Positions 26,785 through 36,044 of a DNA stretch of 64,000 nt are shown here, piece after piece. The translations under genes and the position numbers were made by a program. The notes beneath the pieces are model-generated. The model worked only from the letters and a program-made list of their open reading frames with translations, did no database searches and had not been told where the DNA came from. Source of the DNA: Parabacteroides distasonis. Its GTDB lineage: Bacteria; Bacteroidota; Bacteroidia; Bacteroidales; Tannerellaceae. Position 1 is the first letter of the stretch. Every line of letters begins with the position of its first letter. The stretch covers positions 1 through 64,000 of the forward strand of contig JAFBIR010000017.1 of the NCBI GenBank assembly GCA_021531385.1. Direction: 5' to 3'.

Positions 26785-28218
26785 ATGAATCCTTTTCTTG
26801 ATATTATGAACGGGTTAGGCATACGTTGCAATGAATCGTATGCAAAGGACCTTTTTTATGCGCAAGGCATGGGGTTCACGCTGTTGGGCATCAAGCGTAT
26901 GCTGGAGCACTACGGGGTGAAAGTGCAAGCCGTGCGTGCAGAAAAGCACACGTTGGTTGATATCCCTTTTCCTTTGGTGTGTGAATGGAATGAGCGGGTG
27001 AGGCTTTTGACCGCTCCTCCTGCTGATCTTGACGCCTTTTATGCGCAGTGGAACGGCTATGCGTTGCTGTGTGATGCTTCCGATGCGCAAGAACCTCATT
27101 ATTGGTCTCATTTTTTCTGTGAGAAAGGGTTGATCGCCATTTCGTGGGCGGTCAAGGTGCTGGGTGTGCTGACACTGCTTGGCTTTTTGGTAGCAGATTT
27201 TGCTTGGGAGCGGGTGGCTTTGGTGCTGTTCAACTCGATGGGTCTCTATTTTAGTTATCGGTCAGTCATGCAGGAGTGTTCGGGTAGTTGCCATACGGTT
27301 ACTGCATCAGCGGGTGGCAAACTCTTGGGACGCTTTAGCTTAAGTGTGGTGGGTATGGCCTATTTCGCCGTGTCGTTGTTGCCTACGCTGTTTGTGCCTG
27401 CTTGGCTCCCCCTTTGGCGTTGGATCGCCCTGATCGCTTTGGTCATGCCGCTTTGGAGCGTTTGCTATCAGGCATTTGTGGTCAAGGCTTGGTGTAAGAA
27501 TTGCCTCCTTGTGCAAGTACAAGTGTGCGCTTCTGCCTTGGTTGTGGGGGTGGCAGGAGGCGATTGGAAAAGTATTGTTCCGCTCACTTGGGTGGCGTTG
27601 CCGGCGATTTATCTGGGGGCTTTGCTGCTGTTGGATCGGGTGTTTTGGCTGTATCAGCAGGTGGCGCATCCGAAGACACCGGACGCTTGGTTGGCTTTGA
27701 TGGCTGATCCCCAGCTTCGGCAGCGCATCTTGACCGCAGGGCAGACGGTTGACACCTCAGACATGGTGGATTTGCTGACGCTGCATCCGGATGGTCAGGA
27801 GGAGCTCTGCGTGGCACTCAGCTTGACTTGTTCCTATTGCAAAGCCCATTATCAAAGGCTGTTGGAGCATGTGCGTCGGGGGGAGTTAGCTAACTACCGC
27901 ATTCGCATAGCGATCAGTCCTGATGCGTCCAGGTTAGCTGTTGTGCGTGAGTCGATTGCCGCCAGTGCTTTGCAGGAAGGTGCTTTAGCGGCTTGCCTGC
28001 ATTTGTCCGCTTGGTATGAATCCACACGGGTGAAGCGGTTTCTACGTACCCTTCCTGCGACCTTGGATTTAGCTGCGGTGAGAGCCCCGTTGGCTGCGCA
28101 GGCGGAGGCGGTCGCACGGTGGCAACTGCGTAGCTTACCCGCTTTTGTGCTGAATGGGCATGTCGTGGCACAAGAGGTGTTTTGGACCGTAGTTGAAAGA
28201 ACGAATCAATCGAAATAA
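26785..28218 (+). CDS. C39-like/VKOR/thioredoxin fusion, disulfide-forming protein
   Basis: A 477-aa inner membrane protein in three parts. Residues 1-110 resemble a C39 peptidase-like fold of the non-catalytic type found on Bacteroidetes VKOR proteins. Residues 110-310 form a VKOR domain with two cysteine pairs, CSGSC (C165, C169) and CKNC (C237, C240), within about four or five membrane helices. Residues 320-477 form a periplasmic thioredoxin-like domain with CSYC (C349, C352) and a cis-proline region SLPAFVLNG. It should pass electrons from new disulfides to quinone. Its place between the four-cysteine peptide and the exporter suggests the peptide is its main substrate. Confidence 0.85.
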   Translation: MNPFLDIMNGLGIRCNESYAKDLFYAQGMGFTLLGIKRMLEHYGVKVQAVRAEKHTLVDIPFPLVCEWNERVRLLTAPPADLDAFYAQWNGYALLCDASDAQEPHYWSHFFCEKGLIAISWAVKVLGVLTLLGFLVADFAWERVALVLFNSMGLYFSYRSVMQECSGSCHTVTASAGGKLLGRFSLSVVGMAYFAVSLLPTLFVPAWLPLWRWIALIALVMPLWSVCYQAFVVKAWCKNCLLVQVQVCASALVVGVAGGDWKSIVPLTWVALPAIYLGALLLLDRVFWLYQQVAHPKTPDAWLALMADPQLRQRILTAGQTVDTSDMVDLLTLHPDGQEELCVALSLTCSYCKAHYQRLLEHVRRGELANYRIRIAISPDASRLAVVRESIAASALQEGALAACLHLSAWYESTRVKRFLRTLPATLDLAAVRAPLAAQAEAVARWQLRSLPAFVLNGHVVAQEVFWTVVERTNQSK

Positions 28219-28224
28219 AAGAAT

Positions 28225-29049
28225 ATGGCAAACAAACTTTTTCGCCAACAGGCAATAGATACTGTCAATTCGCCGGATAAGATCAATGACTACATCCGGG
28301 TGACGGCTCCCTCGTTCTATTTGTGGTTGCTTACGTTGCTGGTAGGTGTGCTTTCGGCTGCCGTTTGGGCGTTCAACAGTACGGTGAGCGATTTTGTGAA
28401 GATCCAAGGGGTCACCTTCCCGCATCAAGGCATTCAGGAGGTCAGTGCCCCGTTTGGTGGGCGTATCACGGAGCTTTTCGTGCATAAGGGTCAGCTGGTG
28501 AAGCCGGGCGATCTGCTGTTTCGCTACATGGACGACCAGGCAATCCGGGAGTTGCGCAGTCGCCAATCGGGTGTGGTGATGGGGCAGAAGCCTCCACAGA
28601 CCACCTTTAGCGCCTATGAGCCGACTATTTTCCTCATTCCTGAGGGACAGGAGGACCACATGCGGGAGATGATTGCCTTTGTGACCTATGCCGATTTGCG
28701 GAAGTTGAAAGTGGGCATGAGCGTACAAGCCACCCCTTCCGATTTGAAACGGGAGGAGTATGGCTACATGTATGGACGCATCACAGACATCGATCGACTT
28801 CCCACTTCGAAAGAGGAAATCGGACAATTGTTCAAGTTGAGCGAGTGGAGTAGCTCGATCATTCCTTCGGAAACGGCTTTCATGGTGAAGATTCTGTTGG
28901 ACGCAGATCCGAGCAGCCCAGATGGAATCCGCTGGTCGCAACGGTCGAGTCGCCAAGTGCGTGTGCCCATCGGTACCTTCTGCCAACTGCAAATCGTGAC
29001 TCGTACCCGTCCTGTTTTCGACATAGTGTTTAAGAAAAACGCTAAATAA
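28225..29049 (+). CDS. HlyD-like membrane fusion protein (NHLM type)
   Basis: A 274-aa adaptor with one N-terminal membrane helix (31-50). A biotinyl/lipoyl half-motif follows (APFGGRITELFVHKGQLVKPGDLLF, about 75-100), then a beta-barrel region. It is short because the long helical hairpin of classic HlyD is missing; the second lipoyl half appears almost at once. It resembles the secretion protein of NHLM-type bacteriocin systems and should link the ABC transporter to an outer membrane exit. No TolC-like gene is present in the locus, so a shared channel is likely. It starts 6 bases after the VKOR gene. Confidence 0.82.
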   Translation: MANKLFRQQAIDTVNSPDKINDYIRVTAPSFYLWLLTLLVGVLSAAVWAFNSTVSDFVKIQGVTFPHQGIQEVSAPFGGRITELFVHKGQLVKPGDLLFRYMDDQAIRELRSRQSGVVMGQKPPQTTFSAYEPTIFLIPEGQEDHMREMIAFVTYADLRKLKVGMSVQATPSDLKREEYGYMYGRITDIDRLPTSKEEIGQLFKLSEWSSSIIPSETAFMVKILLDADPSSPDGIRWSQRSSRQVRVPIGTFCQLQIVTRTRPVFDIVFKKNAK

Positions 29050-29061
29050 GCGAACGTAGCT

Positions 29062-31197
29062 ATGGGAAAGGTGAAGAAGGTGCCAATGATGATGCAGATG
29101 GAGATGGTGGAGTGTGGTGCCGCCTCTTTAGGCATGGTGTTGGCGTATCACAAGAAATGGTTGCCCTTGGAGCAGCTCCGCAAGGATTGTGGGGTGTCGA
29201 GAGATGGATGCTCCGCCAAGCAGTTGCTGCAAGCGGGACGTGGTTACGGCATGAAGGCTATGGCCTATCGGTTGGAACCGGATGACTTAGATGTGCTGGC
29301 TCCTGCCATCATCCATTGGAATTTTAACCATTTTGTGGTGTATTGTGGTCATCGGGGCGACACCTTTTATATCAACGATCCAGCACGTGGCAAGCAACGG
29401 GTGCCTCGGGAAGACTTTTGCAAGTCGTTTACCGGGATTGCCTTGGACTTTGAGCCGACGGCTGATTTTCACCCAAGCGGACAACGTGCCTCGGTATTAG
29501 GCTTTATCCGTCGGAGAATGCGTAACACGGGTGCTGCCCTGTTCTATTTCTTTGTGATCGGTTTTTTGACCGCTTTGGTGGGATTGACCACGCCGCTCTT
29601 TTCCCAACTCTTCATGGACGACATTCTCAGTGGCAAGAATCCGGATTGGTTGAAGCCCTTCATGGCAGCCTTTGGTGCGGTCATCGTCGTGCAGTTCATT
29701 ACCGGTTGGTTGAGTGGTATTTATAGTCGGAAGTTCCAGGCATCTATGGCGATAGAAGCGAATGTGAACTTCTTTTGGCATGTGCTTCGCCTGCCCATGG
29801 ACTTCTTCTCACAGCGCTATATAGGCGATTTGCTCTTCCGACAGCGTTCTAACCAAGAGATTACCTCCACATTGGTGGAAAAGTTGGCACCGTTGGTTGT
29901 CCAGTTGATGCTCTTGGTCATCTACTTGCTGTGTATGTGGAGCTACAGTGTCTCACTTACGGTGATTGGTTTGGGGTCGATGTTGCTGAACATGTTGCTC
30001 GCTCGCTACATCGCCTATAAACGGGTGGATTTAACTCGCATCTCGGAGCGGGATGCCGGTAAATATTATGGCGTGACGATGTCGTGTCTCGACAACATGG
30101 AGACCATCAAGGCGGCTGGAGCGGAGAGTGGATTCTTTGGTCATTGGGCCGGTTACTTCACCAATATGCACAACGCTGAGATGCGCACCAGCTTCAGCAA
30201 CTTGGTGTTTGGTGTTTTTCCGCAGCTGCTGCAAACACTTACCAGCAACTTGATCTTGATGGTCGGGGTCTATTTGATCATGGATGGTGAGTTCACGATC
30301 GGTATGTTGATGGCCTTTCAAGGTTTCTTGACTGGCTTCATGACCCCGGTTAGCAACCTGATGTCGGCGGGTGAGATGATCATCGAGATGCGCACGCAGA
30401 TGGAGCGGGTGGAGGATGTGTTGCGTTATCCGACAGAGCAACGCACGCAGCAAGCACGTACGGATAGTTCCGGTAAACTGAGTGGCCGGTTGGAGTTGCG
30501 CCATGTGACCTTTGGCTATAACAGGTATTCCGATCCGCAGATCAAGGACTTCTCTGTTTCGCTGAAACCCGGACAAAGCGTAGCGTTGGTTGGCTCTTCG
30601 GGTTGTGGCAAGAGTACTTTGGCTAAATTGGTGACAGGCCTCTATCGCCCATGGGAGGGAGAGATTTTGTTCGATGGTAAACCGATCGACCAGATTGATG
30701 CGGATGAGTTTTCCAACTCCGTGGCGTTGATCGACCAGCATGTGGTGATGTTTGACGACACGATTGCGGCCAACATCAAGATGTGGGATTCCTCCATTGA
30801 GGATTTCGCCATGGTATTGGCTTGCCGGGATGCGCATATCCGGGAGGAGATCATCGCACGTCCGGAGGGATATAACACCCGGTTGGTGAAGGGCGGAAAG
30901 AATTTCTCAGGCGGGCAGTTGCAGCGCATGGAGATCGCTACGGCGTTGGCCCGCGAACCGATGATCTTGATCATGGATGAGGCGACCAGTGCCCTCGACG
31001 CTACCACTGAGCAGCGCATCATGCAAGCGGTGAAACGGGCAGGATGCACCTTGATCGTCATCGCCCATCGCCTTTCAACCATTCGAGATTGCGATGAGAT
31101 CATCGTCTTGGACAAAGGTAATGTGGTGGAGCGGGGGACGCACGATGCGTTGTTGGCGCAAGGTGGCGTCTATGCCCGACTGATGGAGAGTGATTAA
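29062..31197 (+). CDS. C39 peptidase-containing ABC transporter (NHLM type)
   Basis: A 711-aa PCAT exporter. The N-terminal C39 protease has its triad in place: C18 in MVECGAASLGM, H90 in NHFVVY and D106 in NDPARG. It should cut double-glycine leaders as the peptide is exported. A six-helix permease domain spans about 150-430, followed by an ATPase with Walker A GSSGCGKS (511-518), signature FSGGQ and Walker B LIMDEATSALD. This matches the peptidase/ATP-binding subunit of NHLM bacteriocin systems. Spacing of 12 bases to the HlyD gene and 23 to the next transporter shows one operon. Confidence 0.95.
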   Translation: MGKVKKVPMMMQMEMVECGAASLGMVLAYHKKWLPLEQLRKDCGVSRDGCSAKQLLQAGRGYGMKAMAYRLEPDDLDVLAPAIIHWNFNHFVVYCGHRGDTFYINDPARGKQRVPREDFCKSFTGIALDFEPTADFHPSGQRASVLGFIRRRMRNTGAALFYFFVIGFLTALVGLTTPLFSQLFMDDILSGKNPDWLKPFMAAFGAVIVVQFITGWLSGIYSRKFQASMAIEANVNFFWHVLRLPMDFFSQRYIGDLLFRQRSNQEITSTLVEKLAPLVVQLMLLVIYLLCMWSYSVSLTVIGLGSMLLNMLLARYIAYKRVDLTRISERDAGKYYGVTMSCLDNMETIKAAGAESGFFGHWAGYFTNMHNAEMRTSFSNLVFGVFPQLLQTLTSNLILMVGVYLIMDGEFTIGMLMAFQGFLTGFMTPVSNLMSAGEMIIEMRTQMERVEDVLRYPTEQRTQQARTDSSGKLSGRLELRHVTFGYNRYSDPQIKDFSVSLKPGQSVALVGSSGCGKSTLAKLVTGLYRPWEGEILFDGKPIDQIDADEFSNSVALIDQHVVMFDDTIAANIKMWDSSIEDFAMVLACRDAHIREEIIARPEGYNTRLVKGGKNFSGGQLQRMEIATALAREPMILIMDEATSALDATTEQRIMQAVKRAGCTLIVIAHRLSTIRDCDEIIVLDKGNVVERGTHDALLAQGGVYARLMESD

Positions 31198-31220
31198 CAG
31201 AGACAAACAGACGAGGAATC

Positions 31221-33398
31221 ATGTTGCTATTCAAGGAACAGATAGATAAACGAGAGGAGAAAGAGAAACAGCATCTGCAAGAGGCGGTGGAACAACTGAT
31301 CGGCGAATCCGGGTTGCACAGCCGACAAGCAGGGCGAGCGTTCTCGCAGGGGCAAGCCATCCAGTGCATCTTGGAGACGCTGGGTGTGCCGGGGCCGATT
31401 GAGTTGGATGAGGAGGAGACCTTCTTCTCTCTGGAGGAGCAGATCGGGCAGAAGCTGGCACCCTTGGGCATCATGCACCGTAGCGTGGAATTGAAAGGGC
31501 AGTGGTGGCGATCATCAGTCGGACCTTTATTGGGCAAGAATAGGCAGGGACAGTATGTCGCTTTGCTGCCGAAGCGCGTCGGTCGAGGCTATACCTATGT
31601 GGATGCGACAGGCAAGCAGGTGTCGGTCAATCGCCAGCGGATGAGCGAGGAACTGAGCAAGGAAGCTATCTGTTTCTTCCCCGCTTTACCGCAACGTTCA
31701 GTCAAGCTCGCAGACCTGCTGCTCTTCATGGTGGGGGCCTTCCATTGGAATGATCTGTTGAGTTTGCTCTTGATCTCGTTGCTTATTGCGGGTATCGGTA
31801 TGTTGGGCCCGTTTGCTAACAAGATGCTGTTCGACAGTGTGATTCCGAATGGCACGAAGCAGGATTTGCTACCAATCGCCTCGCTCTTGATCGGTACGGC
31901 CATCAGTGGCTTGCTGTTTGGGTTGATCCGTAGTTGGACCTTGCAGCGGCTGAAGTTTCTGGTCAGTGTGCGTGTGGAACCAGCGGTGATGGCGCGAACC
32001 TTTCTCTTGAAGGCAAAGTTCTTCATGAAATATTCCTCAGGTGAGTTGCATGAGCGCATCATGAGTATCAGCCGCCTTTGCGACTTGGCCAACGACATGT
32101 TGGTGAGCAGTGCGCTCACGGCACTTTTCTCTTTTGTCTATCTCTTTCAGATGATGCACTATGCACCCGCCCTCTTGTTGCCTTCGTTGGCCGTGATAGG
32201 TGGGCAATTTGTGTTGACCTTGGCGCTCTTTTGGTTTCAACAGCGACAAGAGGCACGCATCGTGAAGAGCTCGGCCAAGTTGAGTTCTCTGCTGTTTGAC
32301 CTGTTGAGTGGCGTGCAAAAGATCAAGACCTCTGGTTCGGAGAAAAGGGCCTTTACCCGTTGGATGCAGACCTATAAGGAGAATGCTCGTTTGACCTATA
32401 ATCCCCCTTTGCCCCTGAAACTATCTGCGGCGGTGATGGGGTTGCTCAACTTGGGCGGTATGGCCGTGATCTATTTCATGGCGGTCAAGAGCAAAGTCTC
32501 TCCCTCTGATTTTATCGCATTCAATACCTCCTATGGGTTGGTGTCCGGAGCCTTTTCGGCGTTGATTGGCATTGTGCCTCAGATCGGTCAGATGCGTCCG
32601 TTGTTGCGTCAGGCGGAACCCATTATGGAGGCAGAGCCAGAGAGTATGGAAAATGCCAAGCAGGTCACGCACTTAAGTGGAGCTATTGATGTGAATCATC
32701 TCTCTTTCCGTTATGACGAGGAGACCCCTTGGGTGTTGAATGATTTGAGTTTACACATTCATCCGGGTGAGTATGTGGGTGTTGTGGGGCGTTCAGGCTG
32801 TGGTAAGAGCACGCTTCTCCGTCTGTTATTAGGCTTTGAGACTCCCCAGTTCGGGAATATTCTGTATGATGATTATGAGCTCTCAGAGGTGGATAAGAGC
32901 AGTTTGCGCCGGCAGATCGGCACCTGCTTGCAAAGTGGTAGCCTTTTCCCGGGCGATGTGTTTAGCAACATCACGATCACAGCGCCTTGGAGTAGCAAGG
33001 AGGAGGCCTGGGAGGCCGCTCGGTTAGCGGGCATAGCGGATGATATCAAGGCGTTGCCTATGGGCATGAATACGTTGATCAGCGAAGGGGGTGGTGGCTT
33101 CAGTGGTGGACAGAAGCAACGGCTGTTGATCGCACGTGCCTTGGTCAATCGTCCGGCCATCCTTTTCTTTGACGAGGCGACCAGTGCCTTGGATAACGTG
33201 AGTCAGAAGCAGGTGTCGGAGAACCTGGATCGGATGGGCTGTACTCGTGTGATCATTGCGCATCGCCTCTCCACGATTCGCCATTGCGACCGGATCATTG
33301 TGCTCGACAAGGGCGTGATCGTCGAAGAGGGAACCTTTGATGAATTGCGGGAAAAGGGAGATCTTTTTGCGGACTTGATGAAACGGCAAATGTTATAG
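31221..33398 (+). CDS. Second ABC transporter, NHLM permease/ATP-binding type
   Basis: A 725-aa ABC exporter half without a peptidase triad. The first 150 residues are a charged segment and a degenerate C39-like fold (LLGKNRQGQYVALLP, then GYTYVD). A six-helix permease domain follows, and an ATPase with Walker A GRSGCGKST (523-531), FSGGQKQR and FFDEATSALD. It corresponds to the ATP-binding subunit paired with the peptidase subunit in NHLM systems, so the two probably form a heterodimer. It ends 5 bases from the convergent phosphoesterase gene with no room for a hairpin terminator. Confidence 0.93.
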   Translation: MLLFKEQIDKREEKEKQHLQEAVEQLIGESGLHSRQAGRAFSQGQAIQCILETLGVPGPIELDEEETFFSLEEQIGQKLAPLGIMHRSVELKGQWWRSSVGPLLGKNRQGQYVALLPKRVGRGYTYVDATGKQVSVNRQRMSEELSKEAICFFPALPQRSVKLADLLLFMVGAFHWNDLLSLLLISLLIAGIGMLGPFANKMLFDSVIPNGTKQDLLPIASLLIGTAISGLLFGLIRSWTLQRLKFLVSVRVEPAVMARTFLLKAKFFMKYSSGELHERIMSISRLCDLANDMLVSSALTALFSFVYLFQMMHYAPALLLPSLAVIGGQFVLTLALFWFQQRQEARIVKSSAKLSSLLFDLLSGVQKIKTSGSEKRAFTRWMQTYKENARLTYNPPLPLKLSAAVMGLLNLGGMAVIYFMAVKSKVSPSDFIAFNTSYGLVSGAFSALIGIVPQIGQMRPLLRQAEPIMEAEPESMENAKQVTHLSGAIDVNHLSFRYDEETPWVLNDLSLHIHPGEYVGVVGRSGCGKSTLLRLLLGFETPQFGNILYDDYELSEVDKSSLRRQIGTCLQSGSLFPGDVFSNITITAPWSSKEEAWEAARLAGIADDIKALPMGMNTLISEGGGGFSGGQKQRLLIARALVNRPAILFFDEATSALDNVSQKQVSENLDRMGCTRVIIAHRLSTIRHCDRIIVLDKGVIVEEGTFDELREKGDLFADLMKRQML

Positions 33399-33403
33399 CT
33401 GCC

Positions 33404-33904
33404 TCAGCAATGGCGATTCCCCAACTCAATCACCTCTAAATCTTTGATCTCTTTTCCCTCGATGACAAAGCGCATGAGGGTACGCACTTGATGGAAGCCA
33501 CTGATGCCTGCCGCTCCGGGATTTAGGTGAAGACAGTGGAGGCTACGGTCGAACTGAGCCTTTAGGATGTGGGAGTGGCCGGCGATGAACAGCTGGGGGC
33601 GAACGGCATACAACAGCGGACGGATCTCCGGGTTGTAGCGTCCCGGATAACCACCGATATGTGTCATCACTACCTCCACCTCTTCCACCTTGAACTGTGC
33701 TACCTTGCCGTATTGCAGTCGGATAGGTTGCCCATCGATGTTGCCATAGACGGCCCGCAAAGGTCTCAATGCGGCCAAACGCTCAGCTAATTCTGCTGAA
33801 CCAATGTCTCCGGCATGCCAGATCTCATCACATTCGTTGAAATAAAGCGCATATTTATCGTCCCAAAACCCGTGCGTATCCGAAAGTAATCCAACTTTAA
33901 CCAT
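33404..33904 (-). CDS. YfcE/MJ0936-like metallophosphoesterase
   Basis: A 166-aa single-domain phosphodiesterase. GLLSDTHG at the N-terminus, HAGDIG, YGNID, MTHIGGYPG and AGHSH are the five metal-binding motifs of the YfcE family, with all key Asp, Asn and His residues present. The ATG at 33904 (MVKVGLLSDTHG) is chosen over an in-frame ATG at 34015, which would run into the divergent ppk gene. The natural substrate is unknown. Confidence 0.93.
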   Translation of the reverse strand: MVKVGLLSDTHGFWDDKYALYFNECDEIWHAGDIGSAELAERLAALRPLRAVYGNIDGQPIRLQYGKVAQFKVEEVEVVMTHIGGYPGRYNPEIRPLLYAVRPQLFIAGHSHILKAQFDRSLHCLHLNPGAAGISGFHQVRTLMRFVIEGKEIKDLEVIELGNRHC

Positions 33905-33962
33905 AATCTTGCTTTTTATTGAGCGAAAGTAGTTAATTTTACGCGTTGAAGAACGATTTATC

Positions 33963-36038
33963 ATGGAAAACAGGTATCGATATTTCAAAAGAGATGTTAG
34001 TTGGCTGTCGTTCAACTACCGGGTGCTGATGGAGGCGGAGGATGCTTCGCTCCCTATTTATGAGCGCATTAAATTCCTTTCTATCTATTCATCCAACTTG
34101 GAGGAGTTCTATGAGATCCGGGTGGCTGAGCACCGGGGCGTGATCATGAAGAAGAACTTCGTGGAGGAGAGTGCGGCTGAGGCCGAAGAGACCTTGGCGG
34201 CCATTACGCGTGAGGTGAATCGGCAGCAGCGGGATTATTATCGCATTTTTTACGAGCAGATCCTTCCAGCGCTAAATCAACAGCATATTTTCTTGTATCA
34301 AGATGAGCATCCACAACCTTTCCATGAGGATTTCGTGCGTGACTTCTTCAACGAGGAGGTTTTCCCTTTCCTTTCGCCGGTCATGATCCAAGCGGGAGAG
34401 ATCCGTACCTTTATCCGTGATCGTCGGCTCTATTTAGTGATTCGCATGGTGAAGAAGAGTGATCGTTTGGAGGATGCGAACGATAAGCCAGCCTATCATT
34501 ATGCCTTGATGAAGATACCCTTTTCCAAAGTGCCTCGATTCATTGAGTTGCCGCCGCATGAGGGGAAGTATTACATCATGTTTATCGACGATATTATCCG
34601 TGCCAACCTGCATAGCGTCTTCCCGGGTTATGAGATCGAGAGCTGTTATAGTATCAAGATCTCGCGCGATGCCGACATCTATTTGGAGGATGAGGGGAAG
34701 GGCAGTATCTTGGAGAAGATCCGTAAGAAGGTGAAGAAACGTAAGATCGGTGCCTTGAGTCGTTTCATGTACGACCAGGCGATGCCCGCCGATTTCTTAG
34801 CCTTTATCTGCGGGGCGTTTGGCATTCTGCCAGACGATTTGGTGGTAGGTGGTCGTTATAATAACTTGCAAGATTTGAGTAAACTACCCAATCCTGCGGG
34901 CAAGCAGTTGGAGCAACATCCACCCTTGCCGATGCGCATTCCCTATTTGGATGAGGTGGGTTCGATTTTCAAGGTGATCAAGAAGCGGGATGTGATGCTG
35001 CATTTCCCCTATGAGTCGTTTGATTACCTGCTGCGTTTCTTGATGGAGGCGGCTTTTGACCCGAAGGTGGATGAGATCAAGATCACGCAATACCGGGTGG
35101 CCGAGAACTCGGCTGTCATCAATACGCTGATCAGCGCGGCGCAAAATGGCAAGAAAGTGACGGTTTTCGTCGAGCTGAAAGCCCGTTTCGACGAGGAGAA
35201 CAATATGCGCACGGCTGAGCGTATGGAGCAGTCGGGTATCAAGATCATCTATAGCATCCCAGGTTTGAAGGTGCATGCGAAGGTGGCTGTTATCCTTCGG
35301 AAAGATAATCCGGAAGGGGCTAAACGACGAGATTTCGCCTATCTCAGTACCGGAAATTTCAACGAGAAAACGGCGAAGATCTATGCCGACATGGCCTTAC
35401 TGACCAGCCAGGAAGCGATCATCACCGATATAAACAAGGTGTTCGCCGTGCTGGAAGGACGCTTGCAAGCGCCTACTTTCCGTCATCTTTTGGTGGCTCG
35501 TTTCAACATGGTGCCAGAGTTGCAACGCATGATCCAGCGGGAGATCGACCATGTGCAGGCTGGTGGAAAGGGTCGCATCATCTTAAAGATGAATGGTCTG
35601 CATGATCAGCAAATGATAGATATGCTCTATCGGGCCAGCGAGGCGGGCGTAGAGATTGATTTGATTGTGAGAGGGATCTGTTGCTTGGTTCCCGATCAGC
35701 CTTACAGCCGGAATATCCGGGTGACTCGCATCGTCGATATGTTCTTGGAGCATGCCCGTATTTGGTATTTTTATAATGAGGGACAGGATGAACTGTTCTT
35801 GACCTCGGCGGATTGGATGCGTCGGAACCTGAATCGGCGGATCGAGACCGCTTTTCCGATCTTGGATCCAGAGATCAAGCAGGAGGTGATTGATATTTTG
35901 CACATTCAGTTGCGCGACAATGTGAAGGCTTGCCGCTTGGATAGTGAGTTGCGAAACTGTTTCAAGCGCGTGGAGGGAGCAGAGCCTGTGCGGGCGCAGT
36001 TAGCAATCTATGATTATTTGAAGCAGAAGAACCAGTGA
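33963..36038 (+). CDS. ppk1: Polyphosphate kinase 1
   Basis: A 691-aa enzyme that reversibly makes inorganic polyphosphate from ATP. It has the family N-terminus (RYFKRDVSWLSFNYRVLMEA), NLEEFYEIR, the phosphorylated histidine in GLKVHAKVAV, the STGNFNEKTA loop and the second phospholipase-D-like half with DLIVRGICCLVP and SADWMRRNLNRR. Length is normal. A weak -7 box (TAATTTTA, 33934-33941) lies upstream. The next gene begins 6 bases later, so they are co-transcribed. Confidence 0.97.
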   Translation: MENRYRYFKRDVSWLSFNYRVLMEAEDASLPIYERIKFLSIYSSNLEEFYEIRVAEHRGVIMKKNFVEESAAEAEETLAAITREVNRQQRDYYRIFYEQILPALNQQHIFLYQDEHPQPFHEDFVRDFFNEEVFPFLSPVMIQAGEIRTFIRDRRLYLVIRMVKKSDRLEDANDKPAYHYALMKIPFSKVPRFIELPPHEGKYYIMFIDDIIRANLHSVFPGYEIESCYSIKISRDADIYLEDEGKGSILEKIRKKVKKRKIGALSRFMYDQAMPADFLAFICGAFGILPDDLVVGGRYNNLQDLSKLPNPAGKQLEQHPPLPMRIPYLDEVGSIFKVIKKRDVMLHFPYESFDYLLRFLMEAAFDPKVDEIKITQYRVAENSAVINTLISAAQNGKKVTVFVELKARFDEENNMRTAERMEQSGIKIIYSIPGLKVHAKVAVILRKDNPEGAKRRDFAYLSTGNFNEKTAKIYADMALLTSQEAIITDINKVFAVLEGRLQAPTFRHLLVARFNMVPELQRMIQREIDHVQAGGKGRIILKMNGLHDQQMIDMLYRASEAGVEIDLIVRGICCLVPDQPYSRNIRVTRIVDMFLEHARIWYFYNEGQDELFLTSADWMRRNLNRRIETAFPILDPEIKQEVIDILHIQLRDNVKACRLDSELRNCFKRVEGAEPVRAQLAIYDYLKQKNQ

Positions 36039-36044
36039 TAGTGT

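Noticed and set aside
25435-33398. Nif11 or nitrile-hydratase-type leader precursor expected with NHLM transporters.
   Set aside because: No such long-leader ORF was found within the locus. The only precursor candidate is the short GG-leader peptide at 25560-25724.
33905-34015. N-terminal extension of the YfcE-like phosphoesterase.
   Set aside because: It would overlap the start of the divergent ppk1 gene. The family N-terminus begins exactly at the 33904 ATG.
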